From assembly GCF_000327385.1 (NCBI RefSeq), contig NW_008708330.1, forward strand, positions 144,779 to 208,778: DNA of 64,000 bases. The letters are read 5' to 3'. The position numbers and the translations under genes are program-made. Positions within the stretch are counted from its first letter, which is position 1; the number at the start of each line of letters is the position of its first letter. Below the pieces are notes generated by a model, which did no database searches, had not been told where the DNA came from, and saw only the letters and a list, made by a program, of their open reading frames with translations. Positions 20,404 through 35,900 of the stretch are shown here, one piece after another. This DNA is from Lottia gigantea (Eukaryota > Mollusca > Gastropoda > Lottiidae).

Positions 20404-21973
20404 GCCACATCGTCTCAATGATAATATTAAGACGCTTAAGTTATAATCTATAATGAATTGATTTTGAGATTTTAAAATCACTGCTTCCGGAAATATAGGC
20501 GACATTCCATCCTATTTAAATCAATTCATTGATAATATCAGTATTTATAATGCCTCTAATTAAGGACGTATTCAACCAAATTTTGAAGCTTTGAAAATGA
20601 TGTATGACGATAATGTGCACCTCATGGCAGTATCTTGAAAGTTTAAAGTTGGAATATGCACCAATTTACTTGGTTTATTTTTAAATATCTTTATTATGGT
20701 CGACATGCAGCGATAAAACTAAATGTGATTAATTTCTTTTGAAAATCGGACTGTTTTTGAACATAAAAAAAAAATTCACTTTAATTGACATATTGTTGAC
20801 CGATTCTTGTTTTTATGAAGCTGGTGCACACTTTCCCCTTTAAGACGGATTAGTAGAACGTGCAACACCAAACAGTGTGTGATGAGGGTGAAAAAGTTTT
20901 GCTTTTTCACAGACGGGAGAGAAGCCTGAAAATGTTCTAGACCTACACGGAATAGAATCTCTTACTCGAGGAGTTCAGCTGAATGTCTCTCTAGAATTTT
21001 GAAGATATTCCAAACATGTGCCACATGAAATTTTTTGCAAATATCCAAAGTGGAGATATAAAATTATTTCAACCCCTCTGAATCGCTGTGGAGAAGAACC
21101 TTGAAGCTCAAATGCCACAAAAATATGATTTGTTCTGTTGATATATTGATGACAAGTCGTAATTATTACTTAAATATGTAAGTTAAGGGTAATTTAAAAA
21201 AAAAATCTGGTTTAAGCAATTTGAATAGGAGACTAATGAATCTTAAGATTATCAAAAAGTCAATAATATCGTCTGGTGTTTCATTATATCATAATAATTA
21301 TAAATTGATGATATTAAAACTGTTGAATAAGTTATTGATAAGTAGGAAATAACACTGCCCAATAATGTGTTGAAAAATCCCGCCATAATTATGATGTCAA
21401 TCAACCGTAATCATGTGTTGATTTCCTGAATTAAAAACGAAACTTTGAGAAATTATTGACCTTGCACGACAAAAAGCATACATAAGTTGAACTAAATTGA
21501 ATTGAAAATTTATTTTCTGACTCGTTGGGATAATGAGATGGGAAAACGTTATGGTATACGCAACTATTTTGTCAGAACATTTGCCTACTCTTTTACGAAT
21601 CCCAACTGTCGAGTTCTCGCCAAAGTGCACAGTCTGTGACACACAATTCCTCGCTTTACTGTCCCTTCCAACGACTAAATCACTTTTCCATAAAAGCCCT
21701 TCCGATGGTGTCATTTCGAAATTCCTTTCAATACCAAATTCACATCAAAGAAATAGATTAGCAGCAAGTAAGTCGCAGTATGGAGGTGTTATATATTGAA
21801 ATAAATGAATCATTAGATGACAGTCACCTCATTTTGAATAATAGGCGGATATCTGTCATTATATAACATCGATATGAGGTAATCACTGGGATACTGTATC
21901 CTATATCCACACAGCTGTCTTATTTCCGTTTGATTATCCTCCCACTACTCTTCTAGGATCAGTCTACATCCTA

Positions 21974-22290
21974 TCTTCACAATGTCGAGCGATTACGAAC
22001 TCTGTCTCATACCTTGACTACAACAGCCGATATTCTTGTTCAACGGAAGTTTGTAAATGCAGCTTATTTGTAGTATTGTACATTTGTGAATACAGCCAAT
22101 CAGAGTCTTCGACAGAATGTCTGCAAACAATTAGAGACAGTGTTTACAGTCTTTCTGTCGAGGACTCTGATTGGCTGTATTCGATGGCATACAGTCCAAT
22201 CAAATCGCTGCATCACGTGATACAAGAAAGGTGGCTATAGCCGTCAAGTTATAAGACGAAATTCGTAATAGCTTTCTGGTATTGTGAAGA
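21974..22290. mobile_element. MITE family B, fold-back element, TA borders
   Basis: A near-complete inverted repeat with arms of about 150 bp. The left arm has TCTTCACAATGTCGAGCGAT, TACGAACT, then GAATACAGCCAATCAGAGTC and TCGACAGAATGTCTGCAAAC; the same landmarks recur in reverse complement on the right, ending ATTGTGAAGA. TA flanks both ends, as in Tc1/mariner-like MITEs; the superfamily is an inference. No ORF. Confidence 0.85.
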
Positions 22291-25200
22291 TATCTATACC
22301 AATGTGTATCGGTTTTTAAACCCTAGGGAAAAAGGGATTAGGCTACTGTCGTTGACTCATACAGTCACCATCAACAGAATGAATGATTCAGTCAGTGAAG
22401 TCATGGAATAAATAAAACTTCTTTGATTTACTTGATTTAATGAGAAAAAGATCAAACAATTCCTAGTCTTAATACTTTCTTAATTGATTCTGGAGGGTGA
22501 CTAACAGAATCTTATTGACCACGTTTCCTTAGATGGACTTTTATTGATAATATTGTCAACTATAGGGACATGTATTTCACATGTCGTGAACTGCAAATAA
22601 ATTGCTTACTCAAGTGATAAAGGGGGAATGTGTATATCAGTTATATCAAATATAAAGTCTCGGTTCTTTTTTTGTGAGCCAGGACTTTCGTGATTAAACA
22701 CACAAATGGCTATTGTAATTGTTCTGACAAAATTTGGCGTTTTCCGTTTTCAATAATTCAATTGTGCAGAACAGTCAGACGTAAAACTCCCTTTCATGTC
22801 CTTTCAATAAGCAATTATACGAACACTCCTTTCCGACAAATGGCAGATCATTCGTATTATATAACTGTAATTAAGTGATTTAGACGAGCTTCTTTTCTTG
22901 AAAGAAATTTTTACATTTAAAAAGATACAGATCAAAAGATTAGACTGTTTTTTTCAATTTTATTTTCATATTTATTTTGTAAATAGGTCTTAAATCTAAA
23001 TGTAGCCATATGCTTTAAACTCTTAACAAAATACAATAAATAACTTTCATTCTCGAATTAATAAATAAAAATCTATGAAATTGTTACTATGTAATGTATC
23101 GTCATGTGTGGCCAAGTTACATTCGACTGCAACAGAGAAATTTGTTTGTGTTGATCTTGTTTCATAGAAAGACATTTCTCAAAGAATCTTAATATAAATG
23201 GACTTAACCGAACAGAATGAGAAATAACATTTTGCTGTTCATTTATAAAAAAATTCTTTTTTGAACTGATAATAAAAGTTGAAATGGAAAATTATAAATT
23301 TAAAGTTATGTTAAAAATCGACAATGGCCTTAGAAATATGTATGCGAATATTAATGCCTTAATTTAATCTTGATTTTACAAAATCTTCCTTCGAATTTCA
23401 GACTTCAGAGTACTTTGTAATTTGCGTATACCCAAACATGCATTACTGAAGGTGGCGTTGTACTATGATTCTCTACGACCAGAGTTCCCGATATTCATGT
23501 TGTTAAGTACCTCTGGAACAGCATGATAAACTATTGTGGTAGAATATACATACATATAAACGTGTTCTGCATCAAATATTTGACTCTTATCTGCGAAGTG
23601 ACCGTTTGTTATCATAACACTGTAGACCAAGGATAGTCCCTTTGGTTGGTCTCAAGAAAAAAAAACAATTGACTTTGATTATGTCATATTTCCCCCATTA
23701 TGGACCTGCTCAAGAACTTTCCAATATATACTCTTCATCTATAGTCTTAAGACTATTTCAGCTTTTATTTTCAGATGTCTATCTTCTGAGGAATGAGAAA
23801 AATTCTACTTTCAAGGTCTAATTGTGTTAGTGGTGTCAACCCGTTACGTATTCTGTAAATTTTTAACCACAGGATCGTTACTAATTCAAAGGTCCGTTTC
23901 ATTGTAAACTTGGCCACTAAATACTTAATAAACTCTAAACCATGCAGGGGTCAAATTGAATCCAGTTTATTTAAATTAAAGAAGTACTTGAAAACTGTCT
24001 TGCCAACCCAAATTGTGAGGGTTTACAAATGAATTGTTCGCATGAGAATGGGATTTTATTTTAGCAGTTTGTAAAGATATAAAAGCTGACTCTACTTGAC
24101 AAATTTTACATAACTCTCCCAGCTAATTCTTTACTTCAACGATGCCGTCTCATATCGTCATTTTTCAATTTTGTATAAACAAATAGCAATAGAATGGCTA
24201 CTGGTTAAATAGGTTGGGTTGTTACGTTAGTGTTCCCTGGTGGGTCAATTGTTGTCTTATAAAAACCTTATTACCATCTAGTCTTGATGCTTTAACATCT
24301 TCTTGGCAGCTCCTTTGATGTCGGTCTAAGATACAAAAATAACCCAACCCCTTTCTCACTACTTCAATCTTATTTTAGTTTCCGTGAACAAGAATACATT
24401 TTTGTCAAATAGCTGGCGATTGAAAAGGATTTGTGAAACCACGTGCGTGCTGAATAGTGATGTCGCACCTGATTCATCAAAGATTGGTTGATTGTAACAT
24501 GTATGTAGGAAGAATGAAGGTTATGACCTCTCTTGTTTAACATACGTCATGTCGTTTCTACCGTCTCCTCTTCTCGACAGTTAACAACTTGTCTTATTTG
24601 TTAGGAGTATTGGCTTTCACACAATATCAAATCTAACTTCTAATTACTTTCCTATTTTCAACTAAATACTTTCATAACCTTTCATAGGAATTTGGTGACA
24701 ATCATAATTCAAACCACGAAATGGGGTCTTGAACTAGAAGCGATAGCAAAAAGGCGGGTCTTTTTGGCGCGAATACAACTAGACATCTAAGTAAATACAT
24801 AACTTGTCTAGAGTCTTCTGTATAAATAAAATAAACCCGATATATCAGTACAGATTTTGAAAACAGATTCAAAATCTTACAACATACAATATAAAAATTA
24901 TACAGTATACTGTGCCATGGCCGCTGATCCATTGATAAAGTTACTGGTGACCAGCTGTTCCGCTCGCCATCGACCAAGTCGATCCCTTGAAGGTTTAAAT
25001 GAACCTTTCCCAAAACATTTTGAAAATTGGATCGCCGGAATCGCCATTAGATCGATGAATTAGATATCACTATGTCTTTTGATAACCATATTAGCCATAA
25101 AAAGTGGTAGGGACCAACCATATCGTGTCCCCACCATTGAGAAAAGTAGTGGGGGCGGGTCCCTGTGTCCATACCGCGATCTGAGCCCAGTATCTGTTGG

Positions 25201-26004
25201 AATTGGTCGGTTTTAAGGGGCTGGAGGTGGTGTTTGCTCCCTGTATCTACGGGCCTGTTTAAAGTACCTGAAGAATTATCAAAACGAAGCATTTTAATTT
25301 TAAATCTAATCTGGAAGTTGGGAGTAGATCAATTCAAAGGGAATATCGTGTTAAACTAACAAGCAGTTTTCTTGGTACAATTGCAGGTTTCCGTAGTTAT
25401 ATTAATTGGCAACCAACACTGTCCTGTACCTTATGAAAGTCGAGAGAGTGTTTTGTCAAAAGACCAAATAGATCTTCGAAACGTAAAGGTCTGGATCTGT
25501 TTATTGGTCATATTATATCACGAAAGTCACAGTTCAATATAACTTGACATATTCAAAGCATTCCAAAAGCGTTAGAGTAGATTTTGATATTTTAATCAAA
25601 TGTCAATCAAGGCTATTTGAAGCTAGAACTTCCAGACATGAAAGTATTATGTATCGAGATGAAGAGGGTTGTTGATCGGGAATCAAACTAGACTTGAACA
25701 ATGTAAAGTAATGTGTGGATTTCAATACTTGTCAGTATGAGTCGGCATTGATTACAAGTTATTGGTAATTTGTGTTTGTCAGGAAGAAGACTGTATCACA
25801 GTCATCTATGATCATCTTCTAACACTCTTTAAAATCACTTCATCTTCTTATGATATTGCTAACTGTCTAGTCATCATTATTCTACTTTCGTTTTAATAAC
25901 TTTATGCTGACTCTCGTGGTTTATCAGTAATGTTAGATTCAATCCAATTAATGGAATATCTAGACACACGACATATCATATACATGCGAAATAAAAGTTC
26001 AAAG

Positions 26005-26305
26005 TGCTGAAGAAGAACAGCGACAATAATTCAGCGAAATTCACATATCATAATGAAATGCTTAGCGCAGAAGACATACAGACGAAAACAACCGGATGTT
26101 GCCCGAGGACGACTATAACACTTGAAACAGCAATTGTTGTTCCTTAAAATGAAATCATGAGTCTGTGCTGAAGAACAGAACAGCAACAAATAAAGGCATT
26201 CTCAGCAAAATATACATTTAATAATGCTAGACACAGAGCACCATACAGAGGAAGACATATCCCATTTGTGTCCGACGATGACGGGAGAAACACGTCGAAA
26301 CGTTG
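26005..26305 (+). repeat. Diverged direct duplication, about 150-bp unit
   Basis: Two diverged copies share GCTGAAGAA, then AACAGC, TATCATAATG or TTTAATAATG, a CATACAGA-like run and GACGA. The second ends with ACACGTCGAAACGTTGC, a motif often seen at the ends of dispersed animal repeats. Identity is low, so this is tentative. Confidence 0.4.
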
Positions 26306-28396
26306 CATAAAACTTTAATGTGATTATTTTTCAATTAAACTGTGTTAAGGCGGCTTTTAAGTCTTTAACTGTTGGGCAACAAAATTTCGACCGAAATATC
26401 AACGTCAACCATGAGATAAAAAATAAAAATAAAATATAAATTAAAAAAATACGTCAATAGGACAAGGCAACCCGTGATTTAGGTAATATTATCTAGTATT
26501 ACGTTATAACTTTGAGGGCCTTTGTGCCTATGAAATTTGTCGAGTCTGGAAATATAGTATTTTGTAGCATTAAAGGAATAGTTGTAGGTTCGTCAATGTA
26601 AGCAGCACTTAATCACCCGGGTATATATCTTGGATTATTTTACTCTGTTAGACCGTATAATGCATGTACCATTAACCACGATATGCTAATTTACAACTAA
26701 ACCATTGTAACTTATCAAACCTCGATCTAAAATGTCATAATAGATACTGAGCAGTGTTTGTGTCCACGACCATTCATCCTTATATCATAAACAATTTCAG
26801 AATTTTTAAAAATGTTGAAAATAATTCATTTGCTGCCAATTGGGGTGTATCGTTTAATCACGACATTCAAAATTAAGTCATATTCACAATATCTAGAGAT
26901 AAATTATTTAGTAACATATGATGCGCTTTGCCGCTTTATCACAACATTATGATAATGAAGATAATGAAATATACGAAATCAAATCCTATAGTTTAAAAGA
27001 GAACATCCACTGTAGAGAAAAGGCTAAATGGGCAAAAAAAGAAGCACATTCTGTCCAGTATGCTTCATAGGACTCGGAATCAGTTTTCCAGGCTTTGTAT
27101 GTGTATCGGAGACGCTCTGCGCCTTTGCTCCCATCGTTCTGATTTCTACTTCAAAGGCGCTTTCAATTTGGAAAAGACTTTAACAATTTATGACGTCACT
27201 ATCGAAGAAGAAAAAGGAAGTCTACACAACAAATTGTTTGGCCACATCCAGCCACTGTTTACCGCCACATACAAACGTATATGATAACACAGGGTTATTT
27301 TTAAATCAAAAATTTATAGGCCCCAAAAAAAGCTTGGTCGGCTCTTAAAATATTAGTTATTTGATCATTTAATCACTATAGGGCATATTGATGTCTTAGT
27401 CCAAGACGTACAAATTACAACGTTGATAAAGTTGACCGTCACAGTGGGAAGTTACAATTCAACTCCAGTATTATTCAAGGTATTTAAAAAGAATATTATG
27501 AATGCAGTTTAAGTTGGTCAAATTGTTCAGGTAAAGACTGAAAATGTCGATCAAATGATAGCGATTCATTGTATTGTTAGGAAGTCAATTAATCATTTTA
27601 GTCGTGTATAATATGTTTTTAGTCTCATATTGACCAAACTAAATGTAGCTTAATAAATATCCATTATATGAAATAAAGCTAGTTTCAAACTTCTAAGTGT
27701 TCTAGTAATGTGTTTAAACATGCGTATCAAACGGTAAATTAGAGAGAAATTTAAACGTATGGTCTTGGTTCAATTTCCTTCATAAAGAAGTCATCTCTCT
27801 AACTCTATCAGTGTCAGATCGCATTTCTCTTCGTCGTCCTAACAAAGGAAAATCTTAAAGGATTGTTACAGTCAATAAGCATATCAACGTTAGTAGTTTG
27901 TATTGCCTGGTAAGCAAACATTAAGGTGGTAAGGAAACATCTGCGACTATCATCACAAAACTAATGTCCTTAAATTCTCTCACTTCACTCTTTCACAAGT
28001 AGACTTTACCTGACCTCAAATCTTAATAAACCATCGTTTGAATTAATATTCCATGGTAGAAATTTTGATTAACACCTCTGTTCTGCACAATGAGTGTCAT
28101 TTCTCATCAAATACTGAAATTATTCATAAAGAATACTGTACTTTAACAATGTAGGTATGATTGTTATTGTTAGGAGAGTTTCCGCAAATATACCACCAGC
28201 CGGCCTTATAGAGTGGTTGTTTTCATGACACCTCCAGAAGCTATCGACATTTTTCTGGATTTTTGTTAAATATGCTATCATTGATAGGCACCAAGTCAGG
28301 GAAGACCGTGTATAAAAGCGCATGGGTAAGACAACAGTTCAAAGTACTACCTAGTTTGCGATACCAGCGTCCACTGGAAGCGAACGTTAACTTGTC

Positions 28397-28418
28397 ATCT
28401 ACCTACCTACCTACCTAC
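28397..28418 (+). repeat. CTAC microsatellite
   Basis: Five uninterrupted CTAC-type units. Simple sequence. Confidence 0.8.
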
Positions 28419-30574
28419 AACAGTCCAAGGTTCTGTTTTTTCAGACTGTACACGTTAATGGTCCTTTGCAATGTAAAATAAATAGACGTATGATGTTGTC
28501 CCTCTCAAGCACACTGAGTGGCGTTGTTCGTCTGTATTCGTCGAAGCAGGAGTAGAAAAAGGTCGTAAAGCTAAGTTTCAATTACTTTACAGTGACATAA
28601 GGTTCTGCTTATTCATTTTGTCATCTGAAACCATTATTATCCAGATTCTAATAGATAGTGGTTCGTTGAGTAAGAGCTGATAGCGCATACTGTGTTCTGA
28701 TTAGAATTCCGGTTGCTTTATTTCGGCTAGTCTATGAAACGCGCAGCAAAATTGCTAATTCAAACGTTTCAATAGGATATAAGATTTCTGCAAAAGTATC
28801 CTAAAGGAACAATAGAATCACATCGAGGTTTGAAAATTATATGGAAGTCAGAAAAATCTAAGGTTGACCGTTTACAAATTTTGTACAGAAGTCGTCACCT
28901 CGTTGGCGACAAGAAAACAATTTAACACCCTAACACTGGACAATATAATATGTTGGTTCTTATCGTTAACATATAATTAACACTAAGTTTAAAATTTAAA
29001 TTTTCCATTTGCACTTTTGATTGTTGTCGATTCAAATTATTTAGTATTGATATGGTTTAAGTCGCGACAAATTTCTTTTATTGATTTTCTTTTATCTTTA
29101 AAAACTAACAAACACACGTTAATTTGTGGATAATTTGATAGTTATACGTTCACATGTATAATAATATGCTTCAATGTTTTCTCAAACCAATAAACAACTC
29201 TATTTACCATTCAAGTGTTAAACGTACTTGATAGTCCAGCTATTTAAGAATTAATTGTCAATTAAGAAACAACAAAGGATCAATTATTAAGTGACGGAGA
29301 CCTTCTCAAAACACCTCCATAAAATTCCCGTGGACTGAATGTTCACAGCGGTGTCGGGAAACATCAGAGATCAAATAATAGCCACAAATTAACGGTCACA
29401 AACCCGTGTAATCTAATCCAATGATTAAAAGGTAAAAAGAGAGAAAACGAGGGAAGGTGATCTTTACACGCTATATCAGATTTGTCTGTCTAAAACACTT
29501 GTAATATTATTCACCTACATGCACGCAATTTTCATTATTTTAAACTGTAATTTTACGATATCATACTTGTTATAAAGTTTCGAATCCAAACTAGGAGTTA
29601 TCGAAGTTATCCCACTGGTGTCCAAATCACTTTCCAATCCTTCTCAGCCACGGTTTCATGTACACCTGGAAGGAGATTTCTACGGTTATCAGTAGCTCAG
29701 CTGAAACACCTCTTACATGTTAAGAACTACGTCTTATTCTACTTCATTTTTATGATACTGACCCAGTTGTATCAAAAGGATTCCATAAGGATATTCTGAT
29801 ATACTAATGTCTCTTAGAATTACAGAAATATGTCACTAGATTATATTATCAACATAGCAACAATCAGTCAAATCAAGACATATTTTGTCAAAATTGTCTG
29901 GAATTTAATAAACCATCAACATCTGACGAGAAACAGTGCAAATTGAAGTTATTTTCTTCCATACACAGTCATATCTAGGCTAGAATCCCTTAAGAACGAG
30001 TCAGAGCATCCATTTCTTGTCACCTCTCGACGCACTATCCTTGTCCATTGTGATTAGAGTTACATTCGGAAAACTCGTCTTGGATGTGTTCTTATATTTG
30101 AACCCTAGTTTTTGCCATCTAATAAAGTATGTCTTAATGGTAAGTAGTTTATAATGGTTCGGGTATTAAATTGATGGCTTTAAGATGTTGGAGGAGTAGC
30201 AAAGGGACAACATTCGCCTGATCCTCACAAAGATTGTAGAATGATAGAACTCTTAATTTCACCTCAATATCTTAATTTTATCAGAGCTTGACCTTATCGC
30301 CGTGCAAGTCTTTAATTTAGCCAGAACATTACTGGGGGGCAATTGAGATCTTTCGCTTTTACTATAGATACCCATTCTCTATTCATATCTAAATATCGAA
30401 CATTATTTTAATCCTAATGGTTTTGGTCAGTCATCTACAGCAAAGCGGTAAAGTTTTGCCGTAAAGTTTTGGAACTCTCTCGTGTTGGGAACCGCGAAGT
30501 CCACGTATTAACTCTCTCGGTAATTTGAATGTAGGACAGTTGTTCACCGGTCAGTAGCTTACCAGACAATTACT

Positions 30575-30674
30575 CACCAAAGAAATATATGTAAATTACT
30601 GGTGAGCAATTGTCCTATTTCTCATTTCTTTAGTGAGCAATTTTCCTATTTCTCATTTCTTTGGTGAGCAATTG
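30575..30674. repeat. Short tandem units with an inverted partner
   Basis: Two and a half direct copies of a unit of about 30 bp (TGGTGAGCAATTGTCCTATT, then TCTCATTTCTT), preceded by ACAATTACTCACCAAAGAAA at 30576, which is the near reverse complement of the last copy. The region could fold into a hairpin. Confidence 0.75.
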
Positions 30675-32808
30675 TCTAGCAGGCAATATTCCATAAGCAA
30701 CTGTCCGCACCTCTGGTAATTTGGGCATTTGAAAACAATTTCATCGACATAGTTCTGTCAATTTTTAAACGCAACTCTCACATTCAGGACTCTACTACGC
30801 ATCTACTATGATCATTTTAATTACACAGAAGCATAAGAAAATGGTGATCTGTGGTTAAAAATGTTCAAAGAAATCTATAATGCTTACGACAAATCAAAAA
30901 TTTTACTTTTAATATTAGATCGCGAAATTTGGACATTGTAATATGATGTTGAACATATCAGGGTTTGTAAGATATGAATGTTCTGTTTGCAGTGCGAGTT
31001 CTGGGCTTAGACAAGCATTGATATGTTAGTATCGCATATGAAAATCCAGGTGAAAAATGCAATATTCATACCATATGTTACCATTCAATTTCTTCCAAAT
31101 CAGTCACAGATTAATTTTCTGTATTTCCATATTTACTTTGATGTGAATGCAAGGACATGCCTTAATATTTATTTTCTATTTAGAGATCTGGCGACAAGGT
31201 TGTAACAATTCACGTCTCTTATAGACTTTCTCCAATTTGACAGCAATTCAACGTGTCAAAAAGCTTGATGCGAATCAAGACTGTTCAACGGAAGGTGAAT
31301 CTTTATTTTCTCATTAGGTTTTTCTACCTATTGTCATGCAATTGTTGAAATGATAATATAAAATAGAATAAGAAAGCTAGCCATGAATTTTGAAGAGGTA
31401 TTTATATGTGGCTATTATTATTCGATTAGTCTCACATGAATAATGAGCAAATTTACTAACATTTTAATCTGTCTGTTAGAATAGTCAACTAGTCCAAAGA
31501 TCAAACCGCAAATCGATACATTTTAACTCATGTCTGACATTTCTATTCAATTTTGTCTGCATTTAGGTAAAAACGTGCGTCAAACATTGTATATATGCGT
31601 CTGCTTTGTGGATATTTGCATTGTGTGCAATTCCTTCATAGGTGTCTTCTGGTTTAACAGGACATAAACTACCCACCACGTGGAATACCTCGTTCAATAA
31701 AACGTATACCTTGTTAAATCTTTTTTTAAATTATTTTTCATGCATTAAAAAGCAAGGGCAGACGAACCGGAAATCATATTTGCAGTGAGAGCAGACGTTT
31801 GTTAATTTATGCTGAAACTGAATTTGAAAGCGACTGTGTTGTTTTGTCCTAGTCACTTAATCGCCGCTTATAAAATATCTTAGTAATAAGTTGCTCACGG
31901 GTAGAATAACCCCCCCCCCCCTCCCTCCTTCTCCATCACCCCCACTCCATTCACCCTTGGAAATAATTAATGGGTATCTTTCTTGTAAGTCTCTTCATAA
32001 ATATAATTTCAAATTTATTAGCCTTATTCTTTTAAAAATTTATCCAGACATAATACATGTTACCTCGGAACCCACGCCAGTGCTTCTAGAAGAGAATTTC
32101 TTTCGACCGATTCTCACAAGCATACTATGGTAAATTTCAAATTTCTTCGAGACCATAAGCTCAACATCTGTAAATTTCTGTAAAAACTTTGCTTGCCAAC
32201 AAAATACCATTCAAAGGACCATAAACACAATCTTTTTCTTTCTATAAAACACACGAAGATATCGCCAGTAAAGTTTTTTGTTAAACATCACGGTTTGATT
32301 AAGAATTATTTTATGTATCTATGCTTTAAATTTCCACTATGAGCAGTTTCTATTCTCTAAGTTTATTTTGATAAAGGTAACTACCTAGCACGAAGGCGTT
32401 CGAATTCGTGTTTAGAATTAAAGAAACCTGAATGACTTACTAATTGGTATAACTATATCAAGAATACATGTAGATTTTATTTTGATAAGATGTTTTGTGG
32501 GGCCAACCCAGTTTAGAAGTTTTCAATATTTACAAATTGTTTCTATTATTAAAATTTATTTTCCCCTTTCACCAAGTTTAAATTAATATCAGATAGAACG
32601 GAGGTGTTATATATTGGAGGTTTATAAACTCTATATAAATAATCTACATATTTTCAGTAACTGTTACACAAGCTTTGGACAGATACTAGCAAAAGTTATT
32701 TCAGTCCCTTATGCAACTCATGGCCCCGACGTAAACTACGACTAAAATAGTATTTTCATTACCAATTTAGTACAATTTACCCATTGACCACATGTATATT
32801 TAGTCAGA

Positions 32809-32987
32809 TAATTAGTCAGATGTAAATTTAGTCAGATGTAAATTTAGTCAGATGTAAATTTAGTTAAATCTAAATTTATTCAGATGTAAATTTAGTTACA
32901 TGTAAATTTAGTCAGATGTAAATTAATCAGATGTAAATTAGTCAGATATTTAGTCAGATGTAAATTTAGTCAGAAGTAAATTTAGTC
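32809..32987 (+). repeat. 16-bp satellite, about 12 copies
   Basis: Unit ATTTAGTCAGATGTAA in head-to-tail order with few changes and two shortened copies near 32920-32950. Confidence 0.92.
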
Positions 32988-35900
32988 TTTTATGTCAAAA
33001 AAAAAATATTGAAGAATAATTGTCGAAACCTACTAATATTTTTTGGATTCTGATCCTAACAGATTTATTGTTTTTTCTATGAGGTATTTACAGAATTCTT
33101 AGGACAAACCGAGAGTATTTGTCACTAAATAAGGATTGAAAATTGAATTAAGAGGTAACCCTATAGACATTCGAAGCCACCATTATTATTTATTCTAATT
33201 ATAATTGACGTAACGAATATAATATAATATATTTAATAGGTTAGACTAATGAGCAATGTATTTATATATAAATGTTGTACACACGCCGGACACACACACA
33301 CACTCCTACTCACAGATCAAATTCCAATTATACTGGCAATTTTAACCTTCGACATAAATAATACATTCCACTGCAGCTCTTGAAGACAATAGTTAAAATA
33401 ATACAACAACGCAAACACCTATTTTAATATAGGAGATTGCCCAAAAGAAGATATCATGGAGCGCTTTAGTCGAACATTCTTCAACTGAGCTTTTAAAAAT
33501 ACGATCTCATCATAACATATGCAGTTTTGTTTTATTTTAACAATTACATGTGGTTTGGATATATCATGTAGGTCCGGGATATATTAGGTATACGCTTGCT
33601 GCAAGTAGAGATCAAAATGCATCTCCGTTGCCATTATTTAAATTCTTGGAACCTCAAAAAGCAATGTAACTGACAAAACCACAATTAATAATGTTTTAGA
33701 CATGAAATGAGACAATTCGATCTCCCGGATCGTTCAAAATTGAAAGTAAATGGCAGAACAATTATTCATCTTAACATCGAGTTACTTATACCTCAAATGT
33801 TAGCTTTAAGCTTTTTGTGATCTTGCAAGATCTTGAATCCCCAAATCTGACGAGTCAGTGATATCCATCTTTAGTATGTTATATTACTAATATTAATACT
33901 TTACAGTCCATTTAATAGTTCATTGTTTAGAAATAAAATCTACATAAAGATTTCATTATATACTTTAATAAATATTATACTTGTTTATATCCACCGTATT
34001 TCTTACATTAAACACTCGTTACTAGTAATCCATCTGAGCCTTTCATTCAATAAACAAATATTCTAATTAAAATTAAGCCGATATCTGGACATAGCAACAC
34101 CCCTCTGGTCATTTATCAAGGAAAGGATTTAGTGGAGACTACAATGGCTAGGGTCAATATCACGCCTGGACACAATAGCTTCATTACAAGGTTTCACGCG
34201 TCTCAACAAAGATGATCGTATCTCAATCTAACAAATCTGTAAAGGCTAATCGTAACCCGACATTGTTTTATGCTCAGTTCTGACTAGTATCAAGTGGTTG
34301 CAGGTGGTGGTCAAGCAACTGACCAATTGACCATTAGAAATGAGAAGGAGATGTAATTGTGACTGACCATCCCACTAATACAATATGTGAATCATTCATT
34401 ACTAAATGATTAGTAGTATTATTGTGGTCAAAGTAAAAGTGAACGTCTTATTTCCAATAATTGGGTTGTTGAAGAAGTCCCTTAAGGATCTTAATTTTTC
34501 ATTGTTCATATTCATTTCTAGATCATTTAGTTATTGAACTATTTTCTGAATTCTCGACAAGTGTTCTTGTACTTGTAAGTTTTCATAATATTGCCCTATT
34601 GACAACGCATCATTAGATACTAGCATTTAATTTTGTCATGGATATTGCTTTGTTATGTTTTACTATATAATATTTTGAGAATAGTTTCATATGTGAACAG
34701 AATCAAGATGTCCAGAATAATAACTTTATTTATAACATATCTGCAAATTAAAATACGAAAAAAACACAAGCATACTGTACTTTATCACATTTACATGCAG
34801 CCAATTGGCTTCGCAATTTTACCATTCGAACTTGTTCTAAGAAATCTGCTCATTTTACAGTAAGCTTGCTCAACTCAGATATTGGTTCACATAATATGTG
34901 TAGGAATTGTCGTGTACATCAGTCAGCAGTCTTCTCTTTTGCGGTCTGTACCTACCGAAGGATCTTTAACGTGTAGCTCACGGGACCTCGGACCATATTG
35001 CCTGTGTCAAGTCTAATTTTGCCGTAATTTGTACTTTACTTACTACATCAACTTGTACAAATGATCAGATATGAACACACATCGGACTGTCCTTCATTGC
35101 CAGTAGTCGTTTGGGCTACCCCGATAACCTACGCCCTGTTCCATACTTATAATAGATGTCACTGATTATATCACGTAACATCTTGACAGTTACATTTATT
35201 ACAATATTAAATTAGGGGACATTTATTCAAGTCAGACTATTTCAGGGGTTTGTAAGTACAAATTAAATACCCGCCTAATATAAGCATTTACAATGTGTTA
35301 TTAAAATTACTCTAAGGAAATTGCGTTGTTCGAAAACGATGAAGTCTGGTACACTGTGAGCTTCATATAGGAAGCTGCCCTGGCCAGTGCTTTCAAAGAG
35401 GGGTAAGGAAATATGTAAACCCCATCAAATCATCTGTTTTCAGGCAACAGTCGGCGAAAAATTTGGCAAGACATTAACCGCCGGTAAAAAGAAAAAAACT
35501 CGAGGACATACACCCCTGCCCTATTAGGAAATGTTCACAAAGCATGACTTGAAGCAGATGGCAACACTGTCACGTAAGATTATAGTATGGTAATTATTTA
35601 TCAATCGGAGGTCAAAGGTTAAGATTCATTTGCATAGATACTTTCCCTCGAATGAAATGATTTCACAATCAGGAAGCAATTGAACTAAAGAATGTCGAAT
35701 GGCGCACTGTTTTAATGGAAAGCCCAAGACACCTTCGTACTTTGGAACCTGCCGTTTACTCTTCAAAGCGGTCATTTAGATATCCCTTATTCATGCATAT
35801 TCCCCGAACTATTTAGTTTATAAGAAATGTTATATTTGACGCGTTTGATATATGATAGTATATAGCGTTTATCATATCTCGCTCATAACTTCTATACATC

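Noticed and set aside
21397-21714. Minus-strand open frame of about 105 codons
   Set aside because: No similarity to a known family, no splice signals that link it to other coding stretches, and an overlapping open frame on the other strand. Likely chance.
34921-35000. GGATCTTTAACGTG-type motif seen in many marine invertebrate repeats
   Set aside because: Only one copy in the window and no ends could be found, so it cannot be supported as an element.
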